Source of the DNA: Myroides phaeus
GTDB lineage: Bacteria; Bacteroidota; Bacteroidia; Flavobacteriales; Flavobacteriaceae
DNA length: 64,000 bases
Assembly: GCF_900099675.1 (NCBI RefSeq)
Contig: NZ_FNDQ01000012.1
Coordinates: 30,486-94,485, forward strand
Direction: 5' to 3'
Part shown: positions 25,761-34,943 of the stretch, piece after piece
Layout of the letters: every line of letters begins with the position of its first letter
Numbering within the stretch: the first letter of the stretch is position 1
The notes under the pieces: model-generated
Database searches by the model: none
Told to the model about the DNA's origin: nothing
The model's input: only the letters and a program-made list of their open reading frames with translations
Made by a program: the position numbers and the translations under genes

Positions 25761-26693
25761 TTATTTTACGTCCATTAATTCTACGTCGAATACTAAAGTT
25801 GCATTTGGAGGAATAACTCCACCTGCACCGTTTTCACCGTATCCTAAGTAAGAAGGGATAATAAATCTTGCTTTATCTCCAACTTGTAACAAAGCAATTC
25901 CTTCGTCCCATCCTTCGATAACATAACCTTGTCCTAAAGGAAACTCGATTGGTTTTTTACGTTTGAATGAGTTGTCAAACTCTTTACCATCAGCTAAAGT
26001 ACCTTTGTAGTGTACAGAAACGATTTTACCTTTTTCTGCTTTCTTACCAGTACCTTTGATAATCATTTGGTAACGTAAACCACTTTCTGTAGTTTCAAAT
26101 CCTGCTGCTAATTCTTCTACTGCTTTATCAGCCGCAATTTTTGCTTCTTGTTCTCTTCTTGCTCTTGATCCCTCAAAAACTCTGAAAGCTTCAACTGCAT
26201 TAAACTTTTCAGCTTCTGCACCTACTCTTACGATTTCAATTGACTCGATAAGATCTCCTTGAGCTACTGCATCAACTACATCTTGTCCTTCAACTACGTG
26301 TCCGAAAACAGTGTGTTTACCATCTAACCAAGGAGTTGCAACGTGCGTAATAAAGAACTGAGAACCATTTGTTCCAGGTCCTGCATTAGCCATCGATAAT
26401 ACTCCTGGTTTATCATGTCTTAATGAAGGGTGGAATTCATCGTCAAACTGGTAACCTGGTCCACCTGAACCTGTACCTTGAGGACATCCTCCTTGAATCA
26501 TAAAGTCTGGAATAACTCTATGGAATTTTAATCCATCGTAATAAGGTTTCCCTTGTGGACGAGCATTATTCTCAAGATTTCCTTCTGCTAAAGCTACGAA
26601 GTTACCTACTGTTCCTGGTGTTTTATCCTCTGTTAACTTTACTAAGATTGCTCCTTTTGACGTGTTAAACTTTGCGTAAATACCGTTTTCCAT
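25761..26693 (-). CDS. Peptidyl-prolyl isomerase: cyclophilin-FKBP fusion
   Basis: A 310-residue two-domain foldase. Residues 1-155 form a cyclophilin domain ([25 protein letters not shown], then [23 protein letters not shown]). A charged helical linker (about 165-200, [19 protein letters not shown]) joins it to an FKBP domain in residues 205-310 ([16 protein letters not shown], then [27 protein letters not shown]). Active-site residues of both families appear intact. No signal peptide is visible, so it is cytosolic. Such double-domain isomerases are typical of Bacteroidota. It lies downstream of the MFS gene on the same strand with a gap of 65 bp. Confidence 0.94.
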   Translation of the reverse strand: MENGIYAKFNTSKGAILVKLTEDKTPGTVGNFVALAEGNLENNARPQGKPYYDGLKFHRVIPDFMIQGGCPQGTGSGGPGYQFDDEFHPSLRHDKPGVLSMANAGPGTNGSQFFITHVATPWLDGKHTVFGHVVEGQDVVDAVAQGDLIESIEIVRVGAEAEKFNAVEAFRVFEGSRARREQEAKIAADKAVEELAAGFETTESGLRYQMIIKGTGKKAEKGKIVSVHYKGTLADGKEFDNSFKRKKPIEFPLGQGYVIEGWDEGIALLQVGDKARFIIPSYLGYGENGAGGVIPPNATLVFDVELMDVK

Positions 26694-26758
26694 TGTTTAT
26701 TATATTTTGCATTTAAAATGACGCTTCCTTTTATTCAAAAAAAGCTGTTTTATACTTT

Positions 26759-27913
26759 CTAATTTCTTCTTGAGCGCAGATAAATCACAAAAGACATCCC
26801 TGCTAAAGCCATTCCGCCAATGCAAACTCCACTCCATCCGAAATATTTCCACAAATATAAACCAAAAGCCGAGCCAAACGCAGTTCCAAGGAAACTAAAT
26901 GACATATAGACAGTATTTAATCTATTTCTGGCTTCCGGTAATAAAGAGTAAATTCGGGTTTGATTAGACACATGAATTGTTTGCAACCCTAAATCAATCA
27001 ACACAATACCAATAATCAACCCTATAACAGAAGTGCTTGAAAAGTAAAAAACAACAAAACTTAAACCTGTCATAAGTATGCCATAAAGTATCAATTTTCT
27101 CGCACCTCCTGCTCCTCCTATTTTTCCAACTAATGGCGCTGCAAAGGCTCCACAAGCTCCTATTAACCCAAAAGCTCCTATCAAGGCCGAATCATAACCA
27201 AAAGGTTCATTGTGTAACAACAGAACCATTGTAGTCCAAAAAGCACCAAATTGAGCAAAAGCTAAACTCGTAATTCCCGTTGCCTCTCTTAAAACAGGCT
27301 CTTGTTTAATTAAAACAAACAACGACTTATATAAATCTATTAAATTCCCTGTAAACACAGGTTTATTCTGTGGTAACCTAATTTGAATCATTATAACCAA
27401 TAGAACACTAACTGCTGTTGCAATCCAAAACATACCTCTCCATCCTAACCATACGCCCACAAAACCACTTATTGTTCTTGAAAACAATATTCCAATCAAC
27501 AAACCACTGACTACTGTTCCAATTACCTTTCCTCTTTGTTCATCTGATGACAAACTCGCCGCCATTGGTAAAACTAATTGAGGTACTATAGATGTGGCAC
27601 CAAGTACAAAACTGATGATTTGCAATATTAAAAAGTTCTTCACAACAGCCGTTATGGCTAAAGCAATCGTTGCTAAAATAGTGGTGAATATAATTTGCTT
27701 CTTGCGTTCTAATTTATCACCAAGGGGAATCATTAAAAACATTCCTATTGCATATCCTGCTTGTGTTAAATATGTCAAAGTACCCGCAGACGATTCTGAA
27801 ACACCAAACTCATCAGCTATCAAAGGAATTAAAGGTTGACAATAATATAAATTGGCTACAATTAACCCCGTAATTGCAGCCATAAACAAAACATTCGATT
27901 TAGATAAACTCAT
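26759..27913 (-). CDS. Major facilitator superfamily transporter
   Basis: A 384-residue inner-membrane permease with twelve hydrophobic segments. The N-terminal pattern ANLYYCQPLIPLIADEFGVS and the cytoplasmic loop GDKLERKKQI (the conserved G-x3-D-R/K-x-G/R-R/K loop) place it in the drug:H+ antiporter-like MFS group. The second half repeats the loop as GKIGGAGGARKLI. The start codon is about 5 bp below a TACTTTTG box, implying a leaderless transcript. Substrate unknown. The gene is divergent from the SMR transporter. Confidence 0.9.
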   Translation of the reverse strand: MSLSKSNVLFMAAITGLIVANLYYCQPLIPLIADEFGVSESSAGTLTYLTQAGYAIGMFLMIPLGDKLERKKQIIFTTILATIALAITAVVKNFLILQIISFVLGATSIVPQLVLPMAASLSSDEQRGKVIGTVVSGLLIGILFSRTISGFVGVWLGWRGMFWIATAVSVLLVIMIQIRLPQNKPVFTGNLIDLYKSLFVLIKQEPVLREATGITSLAFAQFGAFWTTMVLLLHNEPFGYDSALIGAFGLIGACGAFAAPLVGKIGGAGGARKLILYGILMTGLSFVVFYFSSTSVIGLIIGIVLIDLGLQTIHVSNQTRIYSLLPEARNRLNTVYMSFSFLGTAFGSAFGLYLWKYFGWSGVCIGGMALAGMSFVIYLRSRRN

Positions 27914-27917
27914 ATGG

Positions 27918-27925
27918 CAAAAGTA
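27918..27925 (-). promoter_or_regulatory. -7 promoter box of the MFS gene
   Basis: TACTTTTG on the minus strand, ending only 5 bp before the ATG. If used, transcription would start at or inside the start codon region (leaderless). Confidence 0.55.
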
Positions 27926-28067
27926 TAGAAAATCACAAAAACAATTCTAATGCCAAAAAGCTAAATAGATAATTATTACAACTCTTAGATAAATAGCATA
28001 ATAACTTTCTATAGACTAAAGAGTATCAAAAAAATGCTAAAAAACTATATATCTATCTCTTAATTGA

Positions 28068-28075
28068 TATTTTTG
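28068..28075 (+). promoter_or_regulatory. -7 promoter box of the SMR gene
   Basis: TATTTTTG matches TAnnTTTG. It overlaps the upstream in-frame TTG codons at 28064 and 28073, so these cannot be the start. The TTG at 28085 remains. Confidence 0.6.
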
Positions 28076-28084
28076 TCGAAAAAA

Positions 28085-28417
28085 TTGAAGAACCTTCTAT
28101 TCTTATTAGTAGCTATTTTATTAGAAACTATAGCAACAAGCACACTAAAAGCAAGTCATAATTTCACTAAGTTACTTCCGTCAATTGTAACAATTGTAGG
28201 TTATGCTGGAGCTTTTTACTTTCTAAGTTTAACCCTGCGTACCATTCCAATTGGTATCGCTTATGCTTTGTGGTCAGGAATTGGAATTGTATTAGTAACT
28301 ATAGCAGCATACTTTATCTATAAACAAAAATTAGACGTTCCTGCTTTAATCGGAATTGCCTTCATTATCATAGGAGTAATTATCATTCAACTATTTTCAA
28401 AAAGTCAGGCACACTAA
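28085..28417 (+). CDS. Small multidrug resistance (SMR) family transporter
   Basis: A four-helix drug/proton antiporter that acts as a dimer. I place the start at the TTG at 28085. This gives 110 residues and puts the essential proton-coupling Glu exactly at position 14 (LLVAILLETIATSTLK), as in EmrE, while earlier TTG codons overlap the promoter box. The segment LRTIPIGIAYALWSGIGIVLVT is the family signature containing the conserved Trp. Helix 4 ends in IGVIIIQLFSK. It is a single-gene unit next to trmD. Quaternary ammonium or guanidinium export is possible. Confidence 0.9.
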   Translation: MKNLLFLLVAILLETIATSTLKASHNFTKLLPSIVTIVGYAGAFYFLSLTLRTIPIGIAYALWSGIGIVLVTIAAYFIYKQKLDVPALIGIAFIIIGVIIIQLFSKSQAH

Positions 28418-28446
28418 TACAATTTTGTTAACTAAGATTTCGATTG

Positions 28447-28454
28447 TACATTTG
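28447..28454 (+). promoter_or_regulatory. -7 promoter box of trmD
   Basis: TACATTTG matches TAnnTTTG. It lies 20 bp before the ATG at 28474 and rules out the TTG at 28444 as start. Confidence 0.65.
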
Positions 28455-28473
28455 CCAAAATTTCACATTTATT

Positions 28474-29154
28474 ATGCGCATAGATATTATTTCAGTTTTA
28501 CCAGAACTAATAGAAAGTCCTTTTCAAGCTTCTATTTTAAAAAGAGCAATTACTAAAGGATTAGTAGAAGTACATTTTCACAACTTACGTGATTATAGTA
28601 CCAATAAGCATAAGAATGTAGATGACTATCAATTTGGTGGTGGTGCAGGAATGGTAATGAGTGTTGAGCCAATTGACAAGTGTATCACAGCGCTTAAAGC
28701 AGAAAGAGAATACGACGAAATTATTTATATGACTCCTGATGGAGAAACATTAAACCAACAGATGGCTAATGGAATGTCAATGTTGAAAAACATCATTATC
28801 CTTTGTGGACATTACAAAGGAGTGGATCAACGCGTACGTGACCATTTCATCACAAAAGAAATTTCTATTGGTGATTATGTCTTATCTGGTGGTGAACTTG
28901 GAGCTGCAATTTTATGTGATGCTATCATCCGTTTAGTTCCAGGTGTATTGAGCAATGAAACCTCAGCACTTACAGATAGTTTCCAAGATAACTTACTTGC
29001 TCCTCCTATTTACACAAGACCAGCAGAATACAAAGGATGGAAAGTTCCTGATATTCTATTAAGTGGAAACTTTGCTGCTATTGACAAATGGAGAGAAGAT
29101 AAAGCTTATGAGCATACAAAAAATAGAAGACCTGATTTATTAGATAGAGAATAG
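28474..29154 (+). CDS. trmD: tRNA (guanine-N1)-methyltransferase TrmD
   Basis: Methylates G37 next to the anticodon of tRNAs with SAM, which prevents +1 frameshifting. The 226-residue length is typical. The trefoil-knot SAM site reads [12 protein letters not shown] and then [16 protein letters not shown], and the N-terminal motif is FGGGAGMVM. The Asp acting as general base is in the linker after the knot ([14 protein letters not shown]). The ATG at 28474 was chosen because the upstream TTG overlaps the promoter box. It is followed by a strong terminator and then rplS, the usual TrmD-L19 neighbourhood, but here the two are separate units. Confidence 0.96.
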   Translation: MRIDIISVLPELIESPFQASILKRAITKGLVEVHFHNLRDYSTNKHKNVDDYQFGGGAGMVMSVEPIDKCITALKAEREYDEIIYMTPDGETLNQQMANGMSMLKNIIILCGHYKGVDQRVRDHFITKEISIGDYVLSGGELGAAILCDAIIRLVPGVLSNETSALTDSFQDNLLAPPIYTRPAEYKGWKVPDILLSGNFAAIDKWREDKAYEHTKNRRPDLLDRE

Positions 29155-29269
29155 GTTCTAAAATATTCCTGCTCTAAGCCGTTTCACAATATACTTGCTA
29201 ATGCAATTTTTTAAAAGTAAGAATACAGGTGACGAAAAATAGAGAATACAAAGAAATAAAAAACTAACA

Positions 29270-29320
29270 AACAGAATAACAAGTAGTTATTATTAAAAAA
29301 TAATTACTTGTTATTCTGTT
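29270..29320 (+). terminator. Hairpin terminator between trmD and rplS
   Basis: A 16-bp perfect stem AACAGAATAACAAGTA and its complement, followed by TTTTATTTTTT. It separates trmD from the rplS promoter that starts 9 bp later. Confidence 0.8.
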
Positions 29321-29328
29321 TTATTTTT

Positions 29329-29336
29329 TATATTTG
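29329..29336 (+). promoter_or_regulatory. -7 promoter box of rplS
   Basis: TATATTTG with a TTG about 18 bp upstream, close to the flavobacterial TTG-N19-TAnnTTTG layout. It gives a leader of about 68 nt. Confidence 0.7.
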
Positions 29337-29339
29337 CAC

Positions 29340-29409
29340 TCGATTTAGATCAACCTCTGGCGAGGTCCGTGTATGTTGTTCTAAGATTAACAAATTATAC
29401 ATTATTACA
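29340..29409 (+). promoter_or_regulatory. Structured leader of rplS, possible L19 leader RNA
   Basis: The 70-nt leader is G/C-richer than its surroundings and contains the hairpin ACCTC-TGGC-GAGGT (29354-29367 region) followed by TCCGTGTATGTTGTTC. Ribosomal protein leaders usually allow the protein to bind and repress its own mRNA. I recall an L19 leader motif reported for Flavobacteria. Position and size fit, but the match is from memory. Confidence 0.5.
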
Positions 29410-29760
29410 ATGGCAGATTTAATGAAATTCGTTCAAGACGAATTAGTTGCAAAAAAAGATTTTCCTGCATTCAACGCTGGAGATACTATCACAGTTTACT
29501 ACGAAATTAAAGAGGGTGACAAAAAAAGAACTCAGTTCTTTAAAGGAGTAGTTATTCAAAGAAGAGGTACTGGAGCTACTGAGACTTTTACTATCCGTAA
29601 AATGTCTGGAAACGTAGGTGTAGAGCGTATCTTCCCTGTAAACATGCCAGCTTTAGAAAAAATCGAAGTTAATCAAAGAGGTAAAGTTCGTAGAGCTCGT
29701 ATCTTCTACTTCAGAGAACTTACTGGTAAAAAAGCAAAAATCAAAGAAAGAAGAAGATAA
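29410..29760 (+). CDS. rplS: 50S ribosomal protein L19
   Basis: A ribosomal protein located at the 30S-50S interface. The start is the ATG at 29410 (protein MADLMKFVQDEL). A longer frame runs through the promoter and was rejected. The 116 residues contain FPAFNAGDTITVYYEIKEGDKKRTQFFKGVVIQRRG and the conserved FTIRKMSGNVGVERIFPVN. The basic C-terminus, RARIFYFRELTGKKAKIKERR, is typical. It is a stand-alone transcription unit with its own promoter and terminator. Confidence 0.98.
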   Translation: MADLMKFVQDELVAKKDFPAFNAGDTITVYYEIKEGDKKRTQFFKGVVIQRRGTGATETFTIRKMSGNVGVERIFPVNMPALEKIEVNQRGKVRRARIFYFRELTGKKAKIKERRR

Positions 29761-29780
29761 TCAACTTTCTGAGAGTTATA

Positions 29781-29818
29781 AAAAAAGAGATTGTAGTAAT
29801 ACAGTCTCTTTTTTTTTG
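29781..29818 (+). terminator. Hairpin terminator of rplS
   Basis: A 13-bp stem (one G-U) AAAAGAGATTGTA / TACAGTCTCTTTT and a long T run, 20 bp after the stop codon. Confidence 0.88.
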
Positions 29819-29935
29819 TGCCTAAATTCAGCTGTAATAGTATTGAAAACAAGTTCTATTTACTATCAAAACGAATTGGATTATCTGAAGTATTATTACA
29901 CCTAACTTCTGCTATACCATAGTTAAGTACACAAA

Positions 29936-29967
29936 AAAAGGAGCTTTCACAATGGAAAACTCCTTTA
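29936..29967 (-). terminator. Hairpin terminator of the ABC-M1 operon
   Basis: A 12-bp stem with one mismatch (AAAGGAGCTTTC / GAAAACTCCTTT), just after the M1 fusion stop codon on the minus strand. Confidence 0.7.
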
Positions 29968-29985
29968 CAAAATATACTTAATTTA

Positions 29986-32900
29986 TTACAACTTTCTACG
30001 GTTGTCAAAAGAACGAGTATCAATCAATTTGTAATACGGATCTATACCAACTTCTGTTGGTTCTTCATCTACAATAATTGTAAACTCATTTTCAATTGCA
30101 GTTATTTTTACTTTTTTCAAGTAAAGCACCTTTTCATCTTTCGAATTCTTATCACTTGCCTCTTTTGATTTGTCAACCTTTGTAAAAACACCTACCTCAA
30201 CATAATCTGCCAAAGGAAGAGATTCTATCACCAAGTCTTTATCTCCTTTAAAAGTTAATTGTTTACCTCCCTTATCAGCATACAACTTCTCTCCTTTTTC
30301 ACCTGCTCTATGTTTACTCACAAAAGCCTTTATCTTCACTTCATACTTGCCGTTGTCTAACTTTTTAACCTCTGCTTTATCAACGTAATTATCGTAAAGT
30401 GTTATCGTTTCAAACATATCTTTAATCATATATTGCAACGAATCTGGTGTAACTACTTTTAAATCGGCTACTAACTCCGCTGTTGTTGTAAAAGGAGCCT
30501 CTTGAAAAGCAACCTTTTTAATATATGCTTTCAACGTACCATTTAGCTTATCATCTCCAATATAATCACTCAATGTATAGAATACTAAAGACCCTTTGTT
30601 ATAGTGTATGTATTGTTGATTTTCGTTATACATCAATGGTTGCTCTTTCTTTCTCTCGCTACCTCTTCCTCTCAAATAACCATCTAACGCATCTTTTAAG
30701 AAACGACGCATTTGTCCTTTTCCATATTCCTGTTCTAATACTTTAAGCGAACTATATTCAGACAAACTCTCTGATAACATCGTTACCCCTTGTACGTTTC
30801 CTCCAATCACTTGATGTGCCCACCACTGATGTGCTACCTCGTGAGAAGTAACAGAGAAAGGGTAATCTACTGCATTTTCATCTGTCTCATCTACATCTGC
30901 TACAAACCCAATTGTTTCTGAAAAAGGAATTGTATTCGCAAACGATTGGGCAAATGACCCCATTGTCAATGGAAACTCAATAATACGCACTTGCTTATGT
31001 TGATACGGACTAAACTCTTTACTGTAATAAGCTAATGACTTTTTCACACCTGAAACCATACGATCTACATTATATGGATGTCCTTTATGATAGTACACTT
31101 CTATATTAATGCCATTCCACTTCTCTGCTTTCACTTCATATCGTCCAGAATTAAACGCATAAAAGTTCAACATCTTTTGGTCCATCTTGTAGTGGAAATA
31201 ACGTCTATCACCATCTGTCCACTCTTTTTGCAAATACCCAGGAGCAATTGCAATTTGGTCAGCTGCTGTGCTTACAGTTGTTTCAAATCGAATCCAATCA
31301 GAATCGCTACTGATATACGTATTTTGCAACGCCTTTTTATCCGATTGCTTTGCCATACGCTCTTTCGGCTGTAAATCGTATTTCTTACGTACCTCATCGT
31401 CGGTTAACTCACCTCTCTCGCTATACCCTAAAGATGGAAATATACTATTATTGATAAAAGTACCATTCTCTAAGACAGGCGAATTTGAACGCAGTAACGT
31501 ATTCGGTTTATTAGCAACAGTAAATGTCATCTTCACAGAATCACCAGGTTGAAGTGGTGTTTTAAAACGGTAAAACTGCAACCCTTGCACACTATCTTGA
31601 GACAAGAAGTCAGCTCCCTCAATCGCTATCGTATTTTTGTAATCAACCAAATAATTAACAAGTAAACTATCTACTGCTTGAGTAGATTTATTCTTCAACA
31701 CATACGTTCCTTTTGCAGAGAAATCACGCGTATTAGGAAAAATATCAAAGTCCACTTTTACATCAACAATACGAGGTAACACTAACGAAGCATACTTTTT
31801 ATACGTCTTTTCATATTCCACTTGAAGCAACTCCATTTCTTTCGCTGAATGGTAAGTATTCAGTACAGTCGCTTCATAATACAAATAACTACCTATCGAT
31901 AAAAAACCTACTAAACACAACACTGTTGGAACAACAATCAATGCATTTGCTCTTTGTTTTGCATAAAAAATACGCTCTTTTAAACTACTAAATGTTCCTC
32001 TTCTCCAAAACAATAAAGTCAATCCACCTAAGAAACCAACAAATAAAAGCCAGTAAAAAGCATAGATATAGAACTTCATTGCTCCACTGCCAAAACCATT
32101 CATATCTGAATAAGAAGACTTTGGTAAATCATTAAAGAAAAACAGCTGTTGCTCTATTCCAATAGCAGTCAATTCAGGCCAAGCAATAGATACGGTTAAC
32201 AACACAAAGAAACCAATAATATAGTTTCTAAACATCGTTTGAACAGCGATACTAAACAACGCCCAAATGATATAACCTACCCACGAAAAAGCAAGTAAAC
32301 TACGTAAATACAAGCCTATTTCAAATTGGTAATAACCATTGTAAATTTGAATTCCTATTCCCGTTACCATAACCAATAATAACAATACAAACTGCAATGC
32401 TATTAAGGCAAAAAACTTAGAAACAAAGAACACCCAGTTTGGTGTAGCTGTTGAATCTACTAATAAGTTCATTTTAGACAACGAACCTCTTTGTACTAAT
32501 AATCCAGAACCAAGGAACGTCATAATCAAGATAAACAAATCAAATGTGCTTCCTGGTATTTCTAAGATACTACGGGTTAATGGGAATGTTTTAGTACCAT
32601 ACATCGTCATAGCAAATCTACCTACAGATACCATAAACAATATCCCCACACCTATTAAGATTAAGAATACTCTATTCTTTGCTAAATATTTAAAATCAAG
32701 TTTTGCAAATGCCCATACATTAGTCCAATCTCTTTTACACGAGTAATCGTAAGTTACTTTCGGCAATTCAATTTTAAAAATTCCGATAAAGTTGTTTTTA
32801 GTAACGCGTTCTCCTTTTACTTTTTTACCAAAAGACAATGTCATTGGGTGTTGAGAAAAACGGAACATCTTTCCTAACAACACTAAGAAAAAGGCAGTAA

Positions 32901-33657
32901 CACCTAACCATATTAAACGGTTGATGATAAACCATTTTTCTAACGGAAGTCCGTTGTAATTCATCTCATTTACAGTCCAATATTGTGTGTAATAACGCAA
33001 AGCTTGTCCACCTGTCGGATCAATCAACGCTGCTACCACACGATTGTCTAAATCAGATGCTATACCACCTACAACCCCTTGTAAGATGATTAATATCAAA
33101 ATAACCACAAAACCGATGTACACATTTCGAGTCAAGGTAACTACTGCAAACACAATAGCCCCCATAAACAGCATATTCGGAATGACATTGAACAAATACA
33201 CTTGTACATAGTTCATAATATTATTGGGTCCAACCAACGTCTCATTTGCCCACGGTAAAAGCGTAGCGATAAACGCAGCTACTCCCATAGACAATGAAAT
33301 CATCAGGGTAACCAAGAATGAACTCAAGAATTTACCTGCTAAATAATCAACTTTAGAAAAGGGATAAGCATAAAGTACGTGATGCACATTATACTTGTAA
33401 TCCCTGTATATTGAAGCTCCAATAATAGATGGAAACAAAAAGTACAACAGCGAATTAAAGCTATAAATGAAAGAGTTTAACATCAATGGCGAATTGACAA
33501 AACGCAATGAGCTTGTCGTATTCTTTACGGAGTCAAACATTCCCAATGAACTAACCATTGCGAAAAAACACAAGGTAAAAAATATCGCTATGTACAAATA
33601 AAAAGTCCAGTTCTTAAACCAACGTTTAAGCTCAAAAGAAAAAATAGTTCCAAACAT
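29986..33657 (-). CDS. ABC-2 permease fused to an M1-family aminopeptidase
   Basis: A 1223-residue fusion. Residues 1 to about 600 hold two ABC-2 permease-like blocks with about twelve membrane helices. A periplasmic part then starts near residue 620. The C-terminal region is a gluzincin domain of the M1 type: the zinc motif HEVAH is near residues 938-942, and the third ligand Glu is in LSESLSEY about 19 residues later. The gene lies 3 bp after its ATPase gene, so both form one transporter. The architecture suggests that translocation is coupled to a periplasmic peptidase. The substrate is unknown, perhaps a peptide or exported protein. Confidence 0.88.
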   Translation of the reverse strand: MFGTIFSFELKRWFKNWTFYLYIAIFFTLCFFAMVSSLGMFDSVKNTTSSLRFVNSPLMLNSFIYSFNSLLYFLFPSIIGASIYRDYKYNVHHVLYAYPFSKVDYLAGKFLSSFLVTLMISLSMGVAAFIATLLPWANETLVGPNNIMNYVQVYLFNVIPNMLFMGAIVFAVVTLTRNVYIGFVVILILIILQGVVGGIASDLDNRVVAALIDPTGGQALRYYTQYWTVNEMNYNGLPLEKWFIINRLIWLGVTAFFLVLLGKMFRFSQHPMTLSFGKKVKGERVTKNNFIGIFKIELPKVTYDYSCKRDWTNVWAFAKLDFKYLAKNRVFLILIGVGILFMVSVGRFAMTMYGTKTFPLTRSILEIPGSTFDLFILIMTFLGSGLLVQRGSLSKMNLLVDSTATPNWVFFVSKFFALIALQFVLLLLVMVTGIGIQIYNGYYQFEIGLYLRSLLAFSWVGYIIWALFSIAVQTMFRNYIIGFFVLLTVSIAWPELTAIGIEQQLFFFNDLPKSSYSDMNGFGSGAMKFYIYAFYWLLFVGFLGGLTLLFWRRGTFSSLKERIFYAKQRANALIVVPTVLCLVGFLSIGSYLYYEATVLNTYHSAKEMELLQVEYEKTYKKYASLVLPRIVDVKVDFDIFPNTRDFSAKGTYVLKNKSTQAVDSLLVNYLVDYKNTIAIEGADFLSQDSVQGLQFYRFKTPLQPGDSVKMTFTVANKPNTLLRSNSPVLENGTFINNSIFPSLGYSERGELTDDEVRKKYDLQPKERMAKQSDKKALQNTYISSDSDWIRFETTVSTAADQIAIAPGYLQKEWTDGDRRYFHYKMDQKMLNFYAFNSGRYEVKAEKWNGINIEVYYHKGHPYNVDRMVSGVKKSLAYYSKEFSPYQHKQVRIIEFPLTMGSFAQSFANTIPFSETIGFVADVDETDENAVDYPFSVTSHEVAHQWWAHQVIGGNVQGVTMLSESLSEYSSLKVLEQEYGKGQMRRFLKDALDGYLRGRGSERKKEQPLMYNENQQYIHYNKGSLVFYTLSDYIGDDKLNGTLKAYIKKVAFQEAPFTTTAELVADLKVVTPDSLQYMIKDMFETITLYDNYVDKAEVKKLDNGKYEVKIKAFVSKHRAGEKGEKLYADKGGKQLTFKGDKDLVIESLPLADYVEVGVFTKVDKSKEASDKNSKDEKVLYLKKVKITAIENEFTIIVDEEPTEVGIDPYYKLIDTRSFDNRRKL

Positions 33658-33660
33658 AGC

Positions 33661-34536
33661 TTAATCGTTTTTAAGTGCCACAAAATAAACATCCTCTAAG
33701 TTTGGTTTCACTTGTGTAAATCCAGCATCAGCTAAAGAGTTTTGTGAGTAAGCACGTACATTTAGTTTATTGTCTTGGTTGTATTTTCCAGAAAGAATAG
33801 TCAATTCTTTGTTTAACACCTCAGCCTCTTCACGAACAACCTCCTTCGTCCAAATCATTCCCTCTAACTTTTGTTCTGCTTGCTTAGGCGTACTTCTTTC
33901 TAATAGTTTTCCTCCGTTCAAAATAGCCATCTCGTGACATAATTCATTTACATCATCTACAATATGCGTCGAGAAGATAACCGTATTATTATTACCAATC
34001 TCGCGAAGTACATTTAGAAAACGGTGTCTTTCTGCAGGGTCTAATCCCGCAGTAGGTTCATCTACAATAATCAATTTAGGGTCATTTAACAACAACTGAG
34101 CAATTCCAAAGCGCTGTTTCATTCCTCCTGAATAACCACTAACACTTTTGCGTCTTACCTCGTATAAATTTGTAACATCCAATACGCTTTTTACAATTTC
34201 ACTGCGTTGTTTTGCATTTGAAATACCTTTCAAACGCGCGAAATACTCTAACAAATCAAGGGCTGACATATTCGGGTAAACACCGAAATCTTGAGGCAGA
34301 TACCCCAGTATTTTTCTAAACTCATTTTGCTGTTCTAACACATTGATATCACCAAAATGAATAGAACCACTATCTGGTTTTTGCAACGTAGCAATCGTAC
34401 GCATTAACGAAGATTTACCAGCACCATTCGGTCCTAATAATCCAAACATTCCTGCACCTATCTCTAAATTTAAACCATCTAATGCTTTAACCCCATTTTT
34501 ATAAGTCTTACTTAAATTTTCTATAACTAATTTCAT
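33661..34536 (-). CDS. ABC transporter ATP-binding protein
   Basis: A 291-residue ATPase subunit for the permease-peptidase encoded 3 bp downstream. Walker A GPNGAGKSS is at residues 36-44, the Q-loop reads YLPQDFGVYPN, the signature is SGYSGGMKQRFG, Walker B is LIIVDEPTAGLDP and the H-loop is STHIVDD. The extra C-terminal 70 residues (after residue 220) form a small alpha/beta tail seen in drug- and lantibiotic-type ABC-2 ATPases. The start ATG is at 34536. No exact TAnnTTTG box is visible upstream. Confidence 0.93.
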   Translation of the reverse strand: MKLVIENLSKTYKNGVKALDGLNLEIGAGMFGLLGPNGAGKSSLMRTIATLQKPDSGSIHFGDINVLEQQNEFRKILGYLPQDFGVYPNMSALDLLEYFARLKGISNAKQRSEIVKSVLDVTNLYEVRRKSVSGYSGGMKQRFGIAQLLLNDPKLIIVDEPTAGLDPAERHRFLNVLREIGNNNTVIFSTHIVDDVNELCHEMAILNGGKLLERSTPKQAEQKLEGMIWTKEVVREEAEVLNKELTILSGKYNQDNKLNVRAYSQNSLADAGFTQVKPNLEDVYFVALKND

Positions 34537-34697
34537 AATTCTACTTTTGGTTTACCCTATTAGTGAGTAAAAGACTCTGATTGTTACATCTTTTTTCAAA
34601 AAACTTTGATGCTATTGACTATTTGATTTTATAGTATCTATGACTTCTCTTCAAACGCAACTACTATTATATAAAGAATCGCATTAAAATAATTAAC

Positions 34698-34705
34698 TAT
34701 ATTTG
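34698..34705 (+). promoter_or_regulatory. -7 promoter box of the small membrane protein
   Basis: TATATTTG matches TAnnTTTG, 33 bp before the ATG at 34738. It supports the short reading frame as a real gene. Confidence 0.65.
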
Positions 34706-34737
34706 AAAATACCTTAACCTTATAAAAACCAACTACT

Positions 34738-34893
34738 ATGTTAAAAAAAGCACTATCTATTCTCCTAATCATTTTAGGAATTTATATGATTTACTTAGGC
34801 ACAAAAGCGAATATGCTCCCTCCTTCTATCACGGGAATTGGCTTTATAATTATCGCGGCATTATTTAATCTTCCAAAAGAAAAAATAAACTAA
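34738..34893 (+). CDS. Small two-helix membrane protein (51 residues)
   Basis: This short gene encodes 51 residues with two hydrophobic helices (about 5-21 and 31-45) joined by a short loop (GTKANMLPPS), and a charged tail PKEKIN. A promoter box lies 33 bp upstream, and the frame is isolated between the divergent ABC ATPase gene and the convergent cysteine-synthase-like gene. I do not recognise a named family. The helix-PPS-helix layout recurs in small flavobacterial membrane proteins as I recall them. Function unknown. Confidence 0.65.
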   Translation: MLKKALSILLIILGIYMIYLGTKANMLPPSITGIGFIIIAALFNLPKEKIN

Positions 34894-34943
34894 AACAGTA
34901 TTTTTACAAATAACTAAAAAACAACACATTACACAAAAACACA

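Noticed and set aside
29308..29409. Extension of rplS upstream to a 150-residue protein
   Set aside because: It would read through the promoter box and leader. L19 normally begins near MADLMKF.
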